From positions 310,001 through 374,000 of the forward strand of contig NZ_CANLYK010000001.1 of assembly GCF_947495325.1 (NCBI RefSeq): 64,000 nt of DNA. Reading direction: 5' to 3'. The position numbers and the translations under genes are program-made. Source of the DNA: an uncultured Allomuricauda sp. GTDB taxonomy: Bacteria > Bacteroidota > Bacteroidia > Flavobacteriales > Flavobacteriaceae. The stretch's first letter is position 1. Each line of letters opens with the position of its first letter. Under the pieces are notes generated by a model. The model was not told where the DNA came from and did no database searches. It saw nothing but the letters and a program-made list of their open reading frames with translations. Positions 51,140 to 59,484 of this stretch are shown piece by piece.

Positions 51140-51985
51140 ATGAAAAAATTACTTTTATTATTATGTGTTGTATCCGTTTCCATTACCATGGAAGCCCAGA
51201 TTACAACTCCTGCGGCAAGCCCTGGCTCTAAATTGAAGCAAAAAGTAGGTTTAACCGATGTTACGGTAGATTATTCACGGCCTTCAATGCGTGGAAGAAC
51301 AATTTTTGGCGACTTGGTTCCCTACAACAAATTATGGAGAACAGGAGCTAATGCATACACAAAAGTTAGCTTTAGTACTGATGTAACCATAGCCGGTACA
51401 GAAGTAAAAGCCGGAACATATTCCATTTTTACAAAGCCAGGTGAATCTAGCTGGGAAGTGTTCTTTTATACTGATACAGAAGGTGGTGGAACTCCAAGGG
51501 AATGGGATGATAGTAAGGTAGCTGCAAAAACAACGGCTCAAGTTTACCCAATCCCTATGGATATTGAGACATTTACTATTACTATTGATGATTTAACCAG
51601 CAATGGCGCTAATTTAGGATTGATGTGGGAAAAAGTTTATGTTGGAATTCCTTTTACTGTTCCTGCTGATTCTGCTGTTATGAAAGATATTGAAACAACC
51701 TTGGCTGGACCAAGCGCTGGAGACTATTACACCGCGGCGGTTTATTATCTAAATGAGGATAAAGATATTTCCAAAGCTAAGGAGTGGATGGAAAAGGCAA
51801 TGTCCATGACCAAAGAGCCTAGATTTTGGCAATTACGTCAGCAGTCCTTGATTTATGCCAAAGCCGGGGATAAGAAAGCAGCCATTGAAACGGCTAAAAA
51901 ATCACTAGCTGCATCTGAAACTGCAGGTAATGATGACTATGTTAAAATGAACAAAGATTCATTAAAGGAATGGGGAGCGCTTTAA
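51140..51985 (+). CDS. Secreted DUF2911 protein with C-terminal TPR-like helices
   Basis: This 281-residue exported protein has signal peptide (KKLLLLLCVVSVSITMEAQ). The DUF2911 domain (~22-170) starts with the motif VDYSRPSMRGRTIFGDLVPY and WRTGANAYTKV. The C-terminal ~90 residues form TPR-like helices (YYLNEDKDISKAKEWMEKAM). The family is very common in Bacteroidota and its function is unknown. It has its own promoter and a strong terminator, so it is monocistronic. Confidence 0.92.
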   Translation: MKKLLLLLCVVSVSITMEAQITTPAASPGSKLKQKVGLTDVTVDYSRPSMRGRTIFGDLVPYNKLWRTGANAYTKVSFSTDVTIAGTEVKAGTYSIFTKPGESSWEVFFYTDTEGGGTPREWDDSKVAAKTTAQVYPIPMDIETFTITIDDLTSNGANLGLMWEKVYVGIPFTVPADSAVMKDIETTLAGPSAGDYYTAAVYYLNEDKDISKAKEWMEKAMSMTKEPRFWQLRQQSLIYAKAGDKKAAIETAKKSLAASETAGNDDYVKMNKDSLKEWGAL

Positions 51986-52010
51986 GCGCTTAAAACTTAT
52001 AAGAAAATTG

Positions 52011-52037
52011 AGCCCACTTTAAAGTGGGCTTTTTTTA
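52011..52037. terminator. Bidirectional intrinsic terminator
   Basis: AGCCCACTTT is directly followed by its complement AAAGTGGGCT, then seven T. It ends the DUF2911 gene and abuts the stop of the convergent symporter gene. Confidence 0.9.
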
Positions 52038-53741
52038 TACTTTAATGGGAGGTTTTCTTAAAAACCAGTCAAAACCTTCTATAAGTATTGCTAATGCAAT
52101 GACCAAAATGCAACCAAAGGCATTGAGCCATAAGTAGGACATCCAATCAAAATACCAGCCAACAATAACAATAGCCTGTGTAATAAGGGCAGCAATAAAA
52201 ACAGCATTCCCTTTAACAAACTTAAAAAAGAACGCCAGGAGAAAGATACCAAGTACATTACCATAAAATATAGAACCAATGATATTGACCAATTGTATTA
52301 AGTTATCAAAAAGGTTTGCGACGCAGGCAATCAGAATGGCAATTATTCCCCAAAGCAATGTGAATGCCTTAGTGGCAAGTACATAATGTTTCTCACCTTG
52401 TTCCCCTTTCTTATTTCGTTTATATAAATCTAGGGCGGTAATTGTACCAAGTGCATTTAATTCAGATGCTGTGGATGACATTGCTGCCGATAATATAACC
52501 GCCAAAAGAAGTCCTATCAAACCAACAGGAAGGTTATCCAATATAAAATGAATAAACACATAATCCTTGTCATTGGTTTCCACTGACTCGTCTGCTTGGG
52601 CTATTAATGTTTTAGCTGCATCCCGACTGGCTCTTTCTTTTTGATTTATTTTGATAATATCCTGTTTTGCTTGTTCTACAGCATTATATTCTTTCAATTT
52701 AAGCGCGGCGGAAAAAGCGTTTTGGGCCATTTCTTTTTCTTGTTCTAAAATTAAATGTCCCTCTTGTAAAGCTTTGTAATCTTCTGAATATTCTGATTGC
52801 AGTACAGCCTCGGTAGCTGCCGGATTAAAACTTAAAGGAGAGTGGTTATATTGATAGAAAACAAAAACCATGGCTCCAACAAGTAGAATAAAAAATTGCA
52901 TTGGAATTTTAAACACCCCATTAAAAATTAATCCCAATTGACTTTCCCTTACCGATTTTCCAGAAAGATAGCGTTGCACCTGACTTTGATCTGTGCCAAA
53001 ATATGCCAACGCTAAAAAGAAACCTCCGGTGATGCCGCTCCAAAAAGTGTAACGGTTATTGGTGTCCAGACTAAAATCAAGGATTTGAAGTTTGTTGTTT
53101 GCCCCAGCAATCTTTAAGGCCTCTCCAAAAGAAACACCTGTTGGCAAGGAACCCAAGATAAAGAAGAAAGCAAAGAACATGCCCACCATTATAATGAACA
53201 TTTGCTGCTTTTGTGTTACGCTTACGGCCTTGGTGCCTCCGGACACAGTATAAATAATCACCAAAATTCCGATAATGATGTTCAAGGTTCGCAAATCCCA
53301 ACCCAGTACTGCCGATAGAATTATTGATGGTGCAAAAATTGTGATTCCTGCCGCGAGCCCCCGTTGAATTAAAAACAGAATGGCTGTAAGTGTACGGGTC
53401 TTTAAATCGAACCTGCCTTCAAGCATTTCATAAGCCGTAAAAACCTTAAGCTTTCTATAGATAGGTATAAAGACCAAGCAAATAACGACCATGGCCAAGG
53501 GCAATCCAAAATAAAACTGCACGAAACCGAGGCCATCATGAAACGCCTGGCCGGGTGTGGACAGAAACGTAATGGCACTTGCCTGGGTTGCCATAACCGA
53601 AAGCCCAATGGTCCACCATTTGGCATCATTGCCTCCACGAATATAGTCGTCTACATTTTTACTGCCCCGCGTTTTCCATACTCCATAACCTACAATAAAA
53701 AGCAGGGTGCTCCCTAGAACAATCCAGTCTAATACTCCCAT
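52035..53741 (-). CDS. Sodium:solute symporter (SSS family)
   Basis: This 568-residue inner-membrane symporter has about 13 helices and the SSS hallmark GGTKAVSVTQKQQ. The first helix is WIVLGSTLLFIVGYGVW and the conserved GRDAKWW-like motif is GGNDAKWWTIGLS. Between helices 8 and 9 it has an extra charged, helical loop of roughly 90 residues (~300-390). The substrate is not known. It is the last gene of an operon with a secreted PIG-L-type enzyme and a 33-residue membrane peptide, so it may import the product released by that enzyme. Confidence 0.93.
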   Translation of the reverse strand: MGVLDWIVLGSTLLFIVGYGVWKTRGSKNVDDYIRGGNDAKWWTIGLSVMATQASAITFLSTPGQAFHDGLGFVQFYFGLPLAMVVICLVFIPIYRKLKVFTAYEMLEGRFDLKTRTLTAILFLIQRGLAAGITIFAPSIILSAVLGWDLRTLNIIIGILVIIYTVSGGTKAVSVTQKQQMFIIMVGMFFAFFFILGSLPTGVSFGEALKIAGANNKLQILDFSLDTNNRYTFWSGITGGFFLALAYFGTDQSQVQRYLSGKSVRESQLGLIFNGVFKIPMQFFILLVGAMVFVFYQYNHSPLSFNPAATEAVLQSEYSEDYKALQEGHLILEQEKEMAQNAFSAALKLKEYNAVEQAKQDIIKINQKERASRDAAKTLIAQADESVETNDKDYVFIHFILDNLPVGLIGLLLAVILSAAMSSTASELNALGTITALDLYKRNKKGEQGEKHYVLATKAFTLLWGIIAILIACVANLFDNLIQLVNIIGSIFYGNVLGIFLLAFFFKFVKGNAVFIAALITQAIVIVGWYFDWMSYLWLNAFGCILVIALAILIEGFDWFLRKPPIKV

Positions 53742-53747
53742 TCAGGT

Positions 53748-53849
53748 TTAATTATTTAGTATCATGATGAAGTAAAACAATATAATATAGAAGACGTTTA
53801 GCAGTAATACTGCAGTGTATTCCTTTTTCCAATTTAATTTATTGTTCAT
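53748..53849 (-). CDS. 33-residue single-helix membrane protein
   Basis: This small gene reads MNNKLNWKKEYTAVLLLNVF and continues YIILFYFIMILNN to a TAA. A basic N-terminus is followed by one hydrophobic helix of about 20 residues. Its ATG lies one base after the PIG-L stop and its stop six bases before the symporter ATG, so it is tightly packed in the operon. Such size and placement suggest an accessory subunit of the symporter, by analogy to other small symporter partners; this is inference. No other start fits. Confidence 0.78.
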   Translation of the reverse strand: MNNKLNWKKEYTAVLLLNVFYIILFYFIMILNN

Positions 53850-53850
53850 C

Positions 53851-56382
53851 TTAACCTTTGATATCACTTTCTGTTTTCACCTCACTTTTGCCAATGGAAA
53901 GCATATTTGCAAAAAGCTTATATGCTCCAGAAACCCCTGCGGGGAGTTCTCTAAAAAAGCTTAGACCTGTGTAGATATAATGACCCTTTCCATGAGGAGC
54001 AACCAAAAGACTACCATCTTTTGGGGTTTCACCTTCATCTCCCATTGAAAGAATGGGGGTAAAATCCGCGCTCCACTCATTTGGAAAATACAAACCTCTT
54101 TCCTGTACCCAACCATCAAAATCACTTTCTTCTATCGTATTTGGAAAGTTAACCAATGAATGATCATTGGCAATGATATTTACTTTAGCTGTTTCGTCGG
54201 TAACGCGATCTCTGGACAAAGTAAGATTGTATGGAGCAATATTCTCAAATTGTTTGCTCCATCTACCGGCGGTATTGTATTGCACAATCATATTTCCTCC
54301 GTTTTCAACATAATCAAACAATATGGACTGCTTAAACTTTAAATCGTCTACAACATTGTAAGCTCTAATTCCCACCACTACGGCATCATATTTAGTGAGT
54401 GAGCCTTGTTTAATATCTTTTGGGTCGATGATATGAACCTGATAACCGATTTGTTCAAGACTTTCCGGCACTTTGTCTCCAGCCCCAACAATGTAGCCGA
54501 TATGTTCACCGGATTTTTGAATATTCATACGGACCACCTTGGCTTCAGAAGGTAATAAAACCGACTGTTTAGGTATATGATCATATGCAATTTCTACAAG
54601 TTCCTTATCAAAAGACTTAGTGCCCATGGTAATCTTAGGAACAATTTTTCCTTCACTATCTTCAGCGGGGGGCGTAACCCTAAAAGTAACTGTTTGTTCC
54701 TGTCCTTTTTGGGCAATTGAAAATGAAATATTTTTTGGGGAAACATCCCATCCATTAGGATGTTGTAATTCAATTTCACCAGATATGCTGTCTTTTCCCG
54801 CCTTTATATTGACCAATACATCTTTCGTTTTGGAATCTGAAAAGATCAAAACCTTTTCCACAATTGTTGAAGTAGCATCGGGAAGTACCACAAATGGTTC
54901 ATATAGTTCACCTTTATCAGGCTTTGAAAATCTATGAACAACGGGTTTTTGAAAATTAATTTCCACGCCATCAAAATCTAAGGTTAGTTGTGCAGTAAAA
55001 GCGCTTGGGGTTTCCGCTTTTCCAATCATTTTTTGATCTCTAACTTCATACATGCCCAAACTACCCTGTTCTTTTAACCAATATGGGCCTGAAATCGTTG
55101 CCGTCTCTGGAATAGGGAATTCAATGCTCAAGTTTTCTTTTTTGTTGTCTGCTAAAACTTTATTTGGAATAGTAGATGTTTTTGTTCCCTTCAACTTAAT
55201 TTCCTTAAGAATAATGTTTTGCGAGCTTCGATTTAAAGCTTCAACATTAAGTTTCTGAGTATTACCTGGGGTAGTTGAAGCGGACTCAGAGCTTACTTCT
55301 AAATACAGCCCTGAACATGCCAAAATTAGGGACTCCAATTCTTTTGATTTTAGTGTTTTCCAGTGTTTATCTTCTATTTTTTGCAATAGCTGATATGCTT
55401 CAACCAGTTCAGGAACATGTTTTGAAGGGCTGGTAAAGTCAAACTCCTCTTCAACTTTGTAAAGAATATTGCCAATTGCTTTCCCGCCTTTTACTCTTGA
55501 CCATGATGTGTTTATTCCATCAAAAAGATCATTGTTTTGGGGAAGGTCTCCTTTTAATAATTCTACATATTCATCTTGTGAACCTCTAGTACTTATTCGT
55601 CCAAACCCCTGGCATAAGTGCTGACTGCTAGCTAATGAAGCAATTTCATTGTTAGAAAGACCCAAATCGGGATAGAATACACCAACATCCATCTTCAACA
55701 AATTGGACTTGTCTGCTTTTTCAAAATTTTCACGACTTCCGTAAAACCACCATGAGGTGTTAAAAAACACCCGTTTGGGTTGCCATACTTGCGTGAGTTG
55801 TAATTGGTCTGGATATGCGCTTGGGTCATTTGTCAAATCAAACGCTTCTAAACTCAACATAGCAGATGCCGTATGATGCCCGTGCGTGGATCCCGGAGTT
55901 CTATGATTGAATCTATTAATAATAACATCCGGCTTTATGTTTCGTATGGCCCAAACTACATCGCCCAAAACTTTTTCTTTGGCCCAAATTTTTAAGGTTT
56001 CATTCGGATGCTTTGAATATCCAAAGTCATTGGCCCGTGTAAACCATTGTTCCCCTCCATCAACTCTTCTGGCCGCCAAAAGTTCCTGAGTTCTTAAAAC
56101 ACCTAAAAGTTCCCTTAATTCTGAACCTATTAAATTCTGCCCACCGTCTCCTCGAGTCAGGGAAAGATATGCGGTACGTGCTTTGGTCTTATTGGACAAA
56201 TATGAAATAAGTCGCGTGTTCTCATCATCGGGATGTGCAGCAATATAGAGTGCTGTGCCCAAAAAATTCAATTTTTGAAGATTGTGATGTATTTCTGCAG
56301 AGGATAGTTTTTCCGGCCTTTGGGCTAAGGTATTTGAAACAACGGTAGCTATAGTCAGCACGCTGACCCAAAAGTTTCGCAT
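53851..56382 (-). CDS. Secreted PIG-L family deacetylase with C-terminal GATase-like domain
   Basis: This 843-residue exported protein has signal peptide (to about Ala20) and an N-terminal PIG-L/LmbE domain. Its zinc-site motif AHPDDE lies at 49-54 and the later STHGHHTASA at ~165-174. PIG-L enzymes deacetylate N-acetylglucosaminyl groups of sugars or glycosides. A middle beta-rich region (~380-600) has an NPCBM/FN3-like look. The C-terminal ~200 residues (DAVVVGIRAYNV ... VENGGNMIVQYNT) resemble a class I glutamine amidotransferase fold without catalytic certainty. It heads an operon with a 33-residue membrane peptide and a sodium symporter. Confidence 0.9.
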   Translation of the reverse strand: MRNFWVSVLTIATVVSNTLAQRPEKLSSAEIHHNLQKLNFLGTALYIAAHPDDENTRLISYLSNKTKARTAYLSLTRGDGGQNLIGSELRELLGVLRTQELLAARRVDGGEQWFTRANDFGYSKHPNETLKIWAKEKVLGDVVWAIRNIKPDVIINRFNHRTPGSTHGHHTASAMLSLEAFDLTNDPSAYPDQLQLTQVWQPKRVFFNTSWWFYGSRENFEKADKSNLLKMDVGVFYPDLGLSNNEIASLASSQHLCQGFGRISTRGSQDEYVELLKGDLPQNNDLFDGINTSWSRVKGGKAIGNILYKVEEEFDFTSPSKHVPELVEAYQLLQKIEDKHWKTLKSKELESLILACSGLYLEVSSESASTTPGNTQKLNVEALNRSSQNIILKEIKLKGTKTSTIPNKVLADNKKENLSIEFPIPETATISGPYWLKEQGSLGMYEVRDQKMIGKAETPSAFTAQLTLDFDGVEINFQKPVVHRFSKPDKGELYEPFVVLPDATSTIVEKVLIFSDSKTKDVLVNIKAGKDSISGEIELQHPNGWDVSPKNISFSIAQKGQEQTVTFRVTPPAEDSEGKIVPKITMGTKSFDKELVEIAYDHIPKQSVLLPSEAKVVRMNIQKSGEHIGYIVGAGDKVPESLEQIGYQVHIIDPKDIKQGSLTKYDAVVVGIRAYNVVDDLKFKQSILFDYVENGGNMIVQYNTAGRWSKQFENIAPYNLTLSRDRVTDETAKVNIIANDHSLVNFPNTIEESDFDGWVQERGLYFPNEWSADFTPILSMGDEGETPKDGSLLVAPHGKGHYIYTGLSFFRELPAGVSGAYKLFANMLSIGKSEVKTESDIKG

Positions 56383-56487
56383 AGGGAGTTTTTTAGTGGT
56401 TGCGCCAAATATAGAAAGATTAAAAAGAGGCGGAATGGAATTTAGAACATCTTTAACAGGGTTATTTCTGACAAAATCCAGCCCAAT

Positions 56488-57444
56488 TTACAATCCCAAA
56501 CTGTCTCTTAGTATCAAATCTTCGTTCCCGTTCTGACCCCAGTAGGGAGTTTTTAGGGATTTTAATTTGGTTGCTTTGGTAGTCATCATTTTTGCTTTAG
56601 GACCAAAACCACTTTTAAATTCTTCGGACCAACTTTCAATTGTATGGGGGAATTCAGTTGTAAAATTGATGGTAAGGCTTCTTTCCAAATCAGGATAGGT
56701 AAGCGTATATGAGCTAATATCTCCTTTAGAGACAAGTGTTGCTTTTGCACTATACGCCTTTATTTCTTTGTGTCTGAGACGAATGTATTCCAAAGATGGT
56801 ATTAGCTTTAGATCACCAACAGGCAAATTTTGAGGATGTATTCTAATTTTAGTCCAGATCTCATTTTCAAGAATGTTTTTTTCAAGGGATAGGTTTTGAT
56901 CGGCCTCATTTTCAAAGTAGGAGTGCGATGTAAATTCAAACAGTTCCCTATTGTTGATTTGTGAATAAACATGCCCGCACCATTCTTGCATAGACAAACT
57001 GGTCTTTATGGCATGTTGGTTGTCATAGATAGGATAAAAAGTACTGCTCATTATGGAATAGGGGTAAATCCCGGTCAAGTAATTTTTTGTAGCATTCAGC
57101 TTTAATACATTGACATTGTCAGGATTATTTCCATCAGCTTTTACCTGTTTTCCCGGTAAAAAGGGTTCCGTAACATAAATCAGCACAGAATTTCCATCTC
57201 TAATTTGGCCATAACGTGCCTGCTCCAATTTATAGGAAGTTATTTCGGCTTTTCCAGCATACCAGTATTTCTTAAAGTCTTCCGAAAGTTGCTTTTTTGG
57301 TATAGCAGCTGTCTTTAGTTCCTTATTGGTGTTTAGCGCAATTTCCTTATTTGAGGCATTGGTTTTATCAATGCAGGAAGTTGTAGTGGATAGCCCAACT
57401 ATTAGAATTAGAACCTTAAATACAATTTTGAATGTTTTTTTCAT
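56488..57444 (-). CDS. Conserved hypothetical lipoprotein
   Basis: This 318-residue lipoprotein has lipobox TTSC (Cys24). It has no recognised catalytic motif. Conserved-looking stretches are KYWYAGKAEITSYKLEQARYG and MQEWCGHVYSQ, and relatives are found next to maf in many flavobacteria, sometimes misnamed after maf. It lies 35 bp after maf on the same strand, so it is probably cotranscribed. Function unknown; it is not a Maf protein. Confidence 0.85.
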   Translation of the reverse strand: MKKTFKIVFKVLILIVGLSTTTSCIDKTNASNKEIALNTNKELKTAAIPKKQLSEDFKKYWYAGKAEITSYKLEQARYGQIRDGNSVLIYVTEPFLPGKQVKADGNNPDNVNVLKLNATKNYLTGIYPYSIMSSTFYPIYDNQHAIKTSLSMQEWCGHVYSQINNRELFEFTSHSYFENEADQNLSLEKNILENEIWTKIRIHPQNLPVGDLKLIPSLEYIRLRHKEIKAYSAKATLVSKGDISSYTLTYPDLERSLTINFTTEFPHTIESWSEEFKSGFGPKAKMMTTKATKLKSLKTPYWGQNGNEDLILRDSLGL

Positions 57445-57479
57445 GGCTATGGGATTTTAGTAAAATTACGTATCCCTAT

Positions 57480-58082
57480 CTAAGAAACCATACTTGTTAA
57501 CGTTTTGTAAACTAAATGAGTGGGCAATCCAACGACATTGGTGTACGACCCTTTTATTTCCGAAATCCCAATCATACCAATCCATTCTTGTATACCATAA
57601 GCTCCCGCTTTGTCGAATGGGTTACACGAATCAATATAATAATTGATTTCGTCATCTGTGAATTCAGTAAATTTCACTTTCGTTGTTTCATTTACGGTTT
57701 GTTGGGAAGTTTTTGTGGTAAAACATACCGAGGTCATTACTTCGTGCCAATCCCCAGATAAGGTGCGAAGCATTTTAAAAGCTTCATTTTTATCTGAAGC
57801 CTTGGCAAGGGACCTATTGTTGTGCCACACAACCGTATCGGAAGTAAGTACAATTTCATTCGGTTTTAATTCAGCTTTAAAAGGGGTGGCTTTTAATTCT
57901 GCCAAATAATCCGATATTTCTTTTCCCTTTAAGTTATCTGGATAGATTTCTTCAACAGATTTTGGCCGTACTTTAAAATCCAATCCCATTTCCTCTAAAA
58001 ACTTCTTTCTCCTAGGTGAACCTGAGCCTAAAATCAAGGTGTGACCTCTAAGTTTTTTGTTTAATGGACTGGGTTCAATCAT
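57480..58082 (-). CDS. maf: Maf-like nucleotide pyrophosphatase
   Basis: This 200-residue protein has the Maf signature LGSGSPRRKKFLEEMG near the N-terminus, the LTSDTVVWHNN catalytic Asp region and the C-terminal WIGMIGISEIKGSYTNVVGLP. Maf enzymes hydrolyse nucleoside triphosphates, including modified ones. The ATG at 58082 is chosen (MIEPSPLNKKL); an in-frame start at 58112 would add ten residues. It overlaps the KdsC-like gene by 8 bp. Confidence 0.94.
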   Translation of the reverse strand: MIEPSPLNKKLRGHTLILGSGSPRRKKFLEEMGLDFKVRPKSVEEIYPDNLKGKEISDYLAELKATPFKAELKPNEIVLTSDTVVWHNNRSLAKASDKNEAFKMLRTLSGDWHEVMTSVCFTTKTSQQTVNETTKVKFTEFTDDEINYYIDSCNPFDKAGAYGIQEWIGMIGISEIKGSYTNVVGLPTHLVYKTLTSMVS

Positions 58083-58602
58083 TTTTGGCACTAAAATTAT
58101 CGTTCCAGTCACCCCGTACCTTCAATACCTGTTCAATGATATCACGAACACAACCTTCACCGCCATTTTTGTGTGAAACATAATCCGAAATTGCCTTTAC
58201 TTCAGGCACTGCATTTTGCGGGGCAGCAGCAAGTGCAACCATTTTCATTGGGGGAATGTCAGGAAGGTCATCACCCATATAAACAACGCTTTCGGCATTG
58301 ATATCATAAATATCCAGATATTCTTCCAAAGGATCTTGTTTATGGTGTGCGCCCAAATAAATATCAGTTACCCCAAGGCCTTTTAAGCGTTCTTTTACAC
58401 CCTGGTTTGTGCCTCCTGTAATAATACAGACGTTGTACCCTTTTTGTAAAGCGGTTTTAAGGGCATAGCCATCTTTAACGTTCATTTTTCGCAGCATCTC
58501 ACCATCATTGGTGATTAAAATGGAGCCATCGGTGAAAACACCATCCACATCAAAAACAAAGGTGGTGATATTGGCCAATAGTTCCTTATAGTTCTTCTTC
58601 AT
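58075..58602 (-). CDS. HAD phosphatase, KdsC-like
   Basis: This 175-residue HAD-IIIA phosphatase has nucleophile Asp18 and acid Asp20 in FVFDVDGVFTDGS and the distal VYMGDDLPDIPPM. It is like KDO-8-phosphate phosphatase of lipopolysaccharide synthesis, though flavobacterial members lie with Maf and may have other phosphoester targets. It overlaps both the upstream DUF2520 gene (17 bp) and maf (8 bp). Confidence 0.93.
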   Translation of the reverse strand: MKKNYKELLANITTFVFDVDGVFTDGSILITNDGEMLRKMNVKDGYALKTALQKGYNVCIITGGTNQGVKERLKGLGVTDIYLGAHHKQDPLEEYLDIYDINAESVVYMGDDLPDIPPMKMVALAAAPQNAVPEVKAISDYVSHKNGGEGCVRDIIEQVLKVRGDWNDNFSAKND

Positions 58603-59347
58603 ACATTTTTTTTATGGCTTCACTGAATAAAGCGTAAAGTTCGGTTTGTTTTTCGTCTTTTAATAGATTTAAATGTATTTCCAAGGTTTTTTTATCATTA
58701 CGTCTAGCTGGCCCTGTCTGAGCTTCTCTTGGTGATATGGATTGTACTTTTTCTGCCGTTTCAAGGATTAGTGGTTGCAAAAGTTCAAATGGTAGGTCTT
58801 CTTGTTCGCAGATTTTCTCACTGATACTGTACAGATGATTGGTAAAGTTATTGGCAAAAACAGCTGCAAGATGTAGCCTCTTCCTTTTATTGGAATCAAT
58901 TTCATGAATATTGTCCGATATGAGATTTCCCAACCTACGCAAAACGCTAAGAGCTGATTCATGCCTTGCTTCAATACAAATGGGAATAGCGGTGAAATCC
59001 AACGTTTTACCTTTAGTAAAGGTTTGAAGTGGATAAAACACGCCGCAATTCTCCAAACCAATAATATCCATTTCCACTGTTCCGGAAGTATGCGCAACAA
59101 TTCCAGATTTTTTTGCAAGCAATTTGGAAACCGATGCAATCGCGCTATCACTCACAGCAACAAGATAAATGTCTGCATCAGCAATTTGAGCGAAATCCGA
59201 GGAAATAGCTGATGTTAACCCAAAACTTTTAAGTGCATCCTGATTTCTGCCCACTACTTGTACAACTTTTACTTCTTTCGATTTGGTAAAAGCATTGAAC
59301 AAATGATTGGCAACATTTCCTGTGCCCACTATTACAATAGATAGCAT
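58586..59347 (-). CDS. Rossmann/DUF2520 domain protein
   Basis: This 253-residue protein has an N-terminal NAD(P)-type Rossmann domain (VIVGTGNVANHL) and a C-terminal DUF2520 helical domain (KRKRLHLAAVFANNFTNHLY). It resembles an oxidoreductase of the ProC/6PGDH kind. The ATG at 59347 is chosen over a TTG two codons upstream. It is first in the operon with the KdsC-like and maf genes. Substrate unknown. Confidence 0.92.
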   Translation of the reverse strand: MLSIVIVGTGNVANHLFNAFTKSKEVKVVQVVGRNQDALKSFGLTSAISSDFAQIADADIYLVAVSDSAIASVSKLLAKKSGIVAHTSGTVEMDIIGLENCGVFYPLQTFTKGKTLDFTAIPICIEARHESALSVLRRLGNLISDNIHEIDSNKRKRLHLAAVFANNFTNHLYSISEKICEQEDLPFELLQPLILETAEKVQSISPREAQTGPARRNDKKTLEIHLNLLKDEKQTELYALFSEAIKKMYEEEL

Positions 59348-59450
59348 GCCCAAAACTACGAATTTAGGTAGAAACTATTTTGTGGAATAATTAACAAATC
59401 TGTTTAAGCTTTTCTACTGTCATCAACGAAGTTAAATGGCAAAAAGATGG

Positions 59451-59458
59451 TATTTTTG
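59451..59458 (+). promoter_or_regulatory. -7 box of ccsBA
   Basis: TATTTTTG is an exact TAnnTTTG, giving a leader of about 20 bases before the ATG at 59485. Confidence 0.5.
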
Positions 59459-59484
59459 CAAGCTGAAAACACATCTGCAATTAG

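Noticed and set aside
56488-57444. Calling the 318-residue lipoprotein a Maf protein
   Set aside because: It has no SxSPRR motif or Maf catalytic residues; the name would come only from its neighbour.
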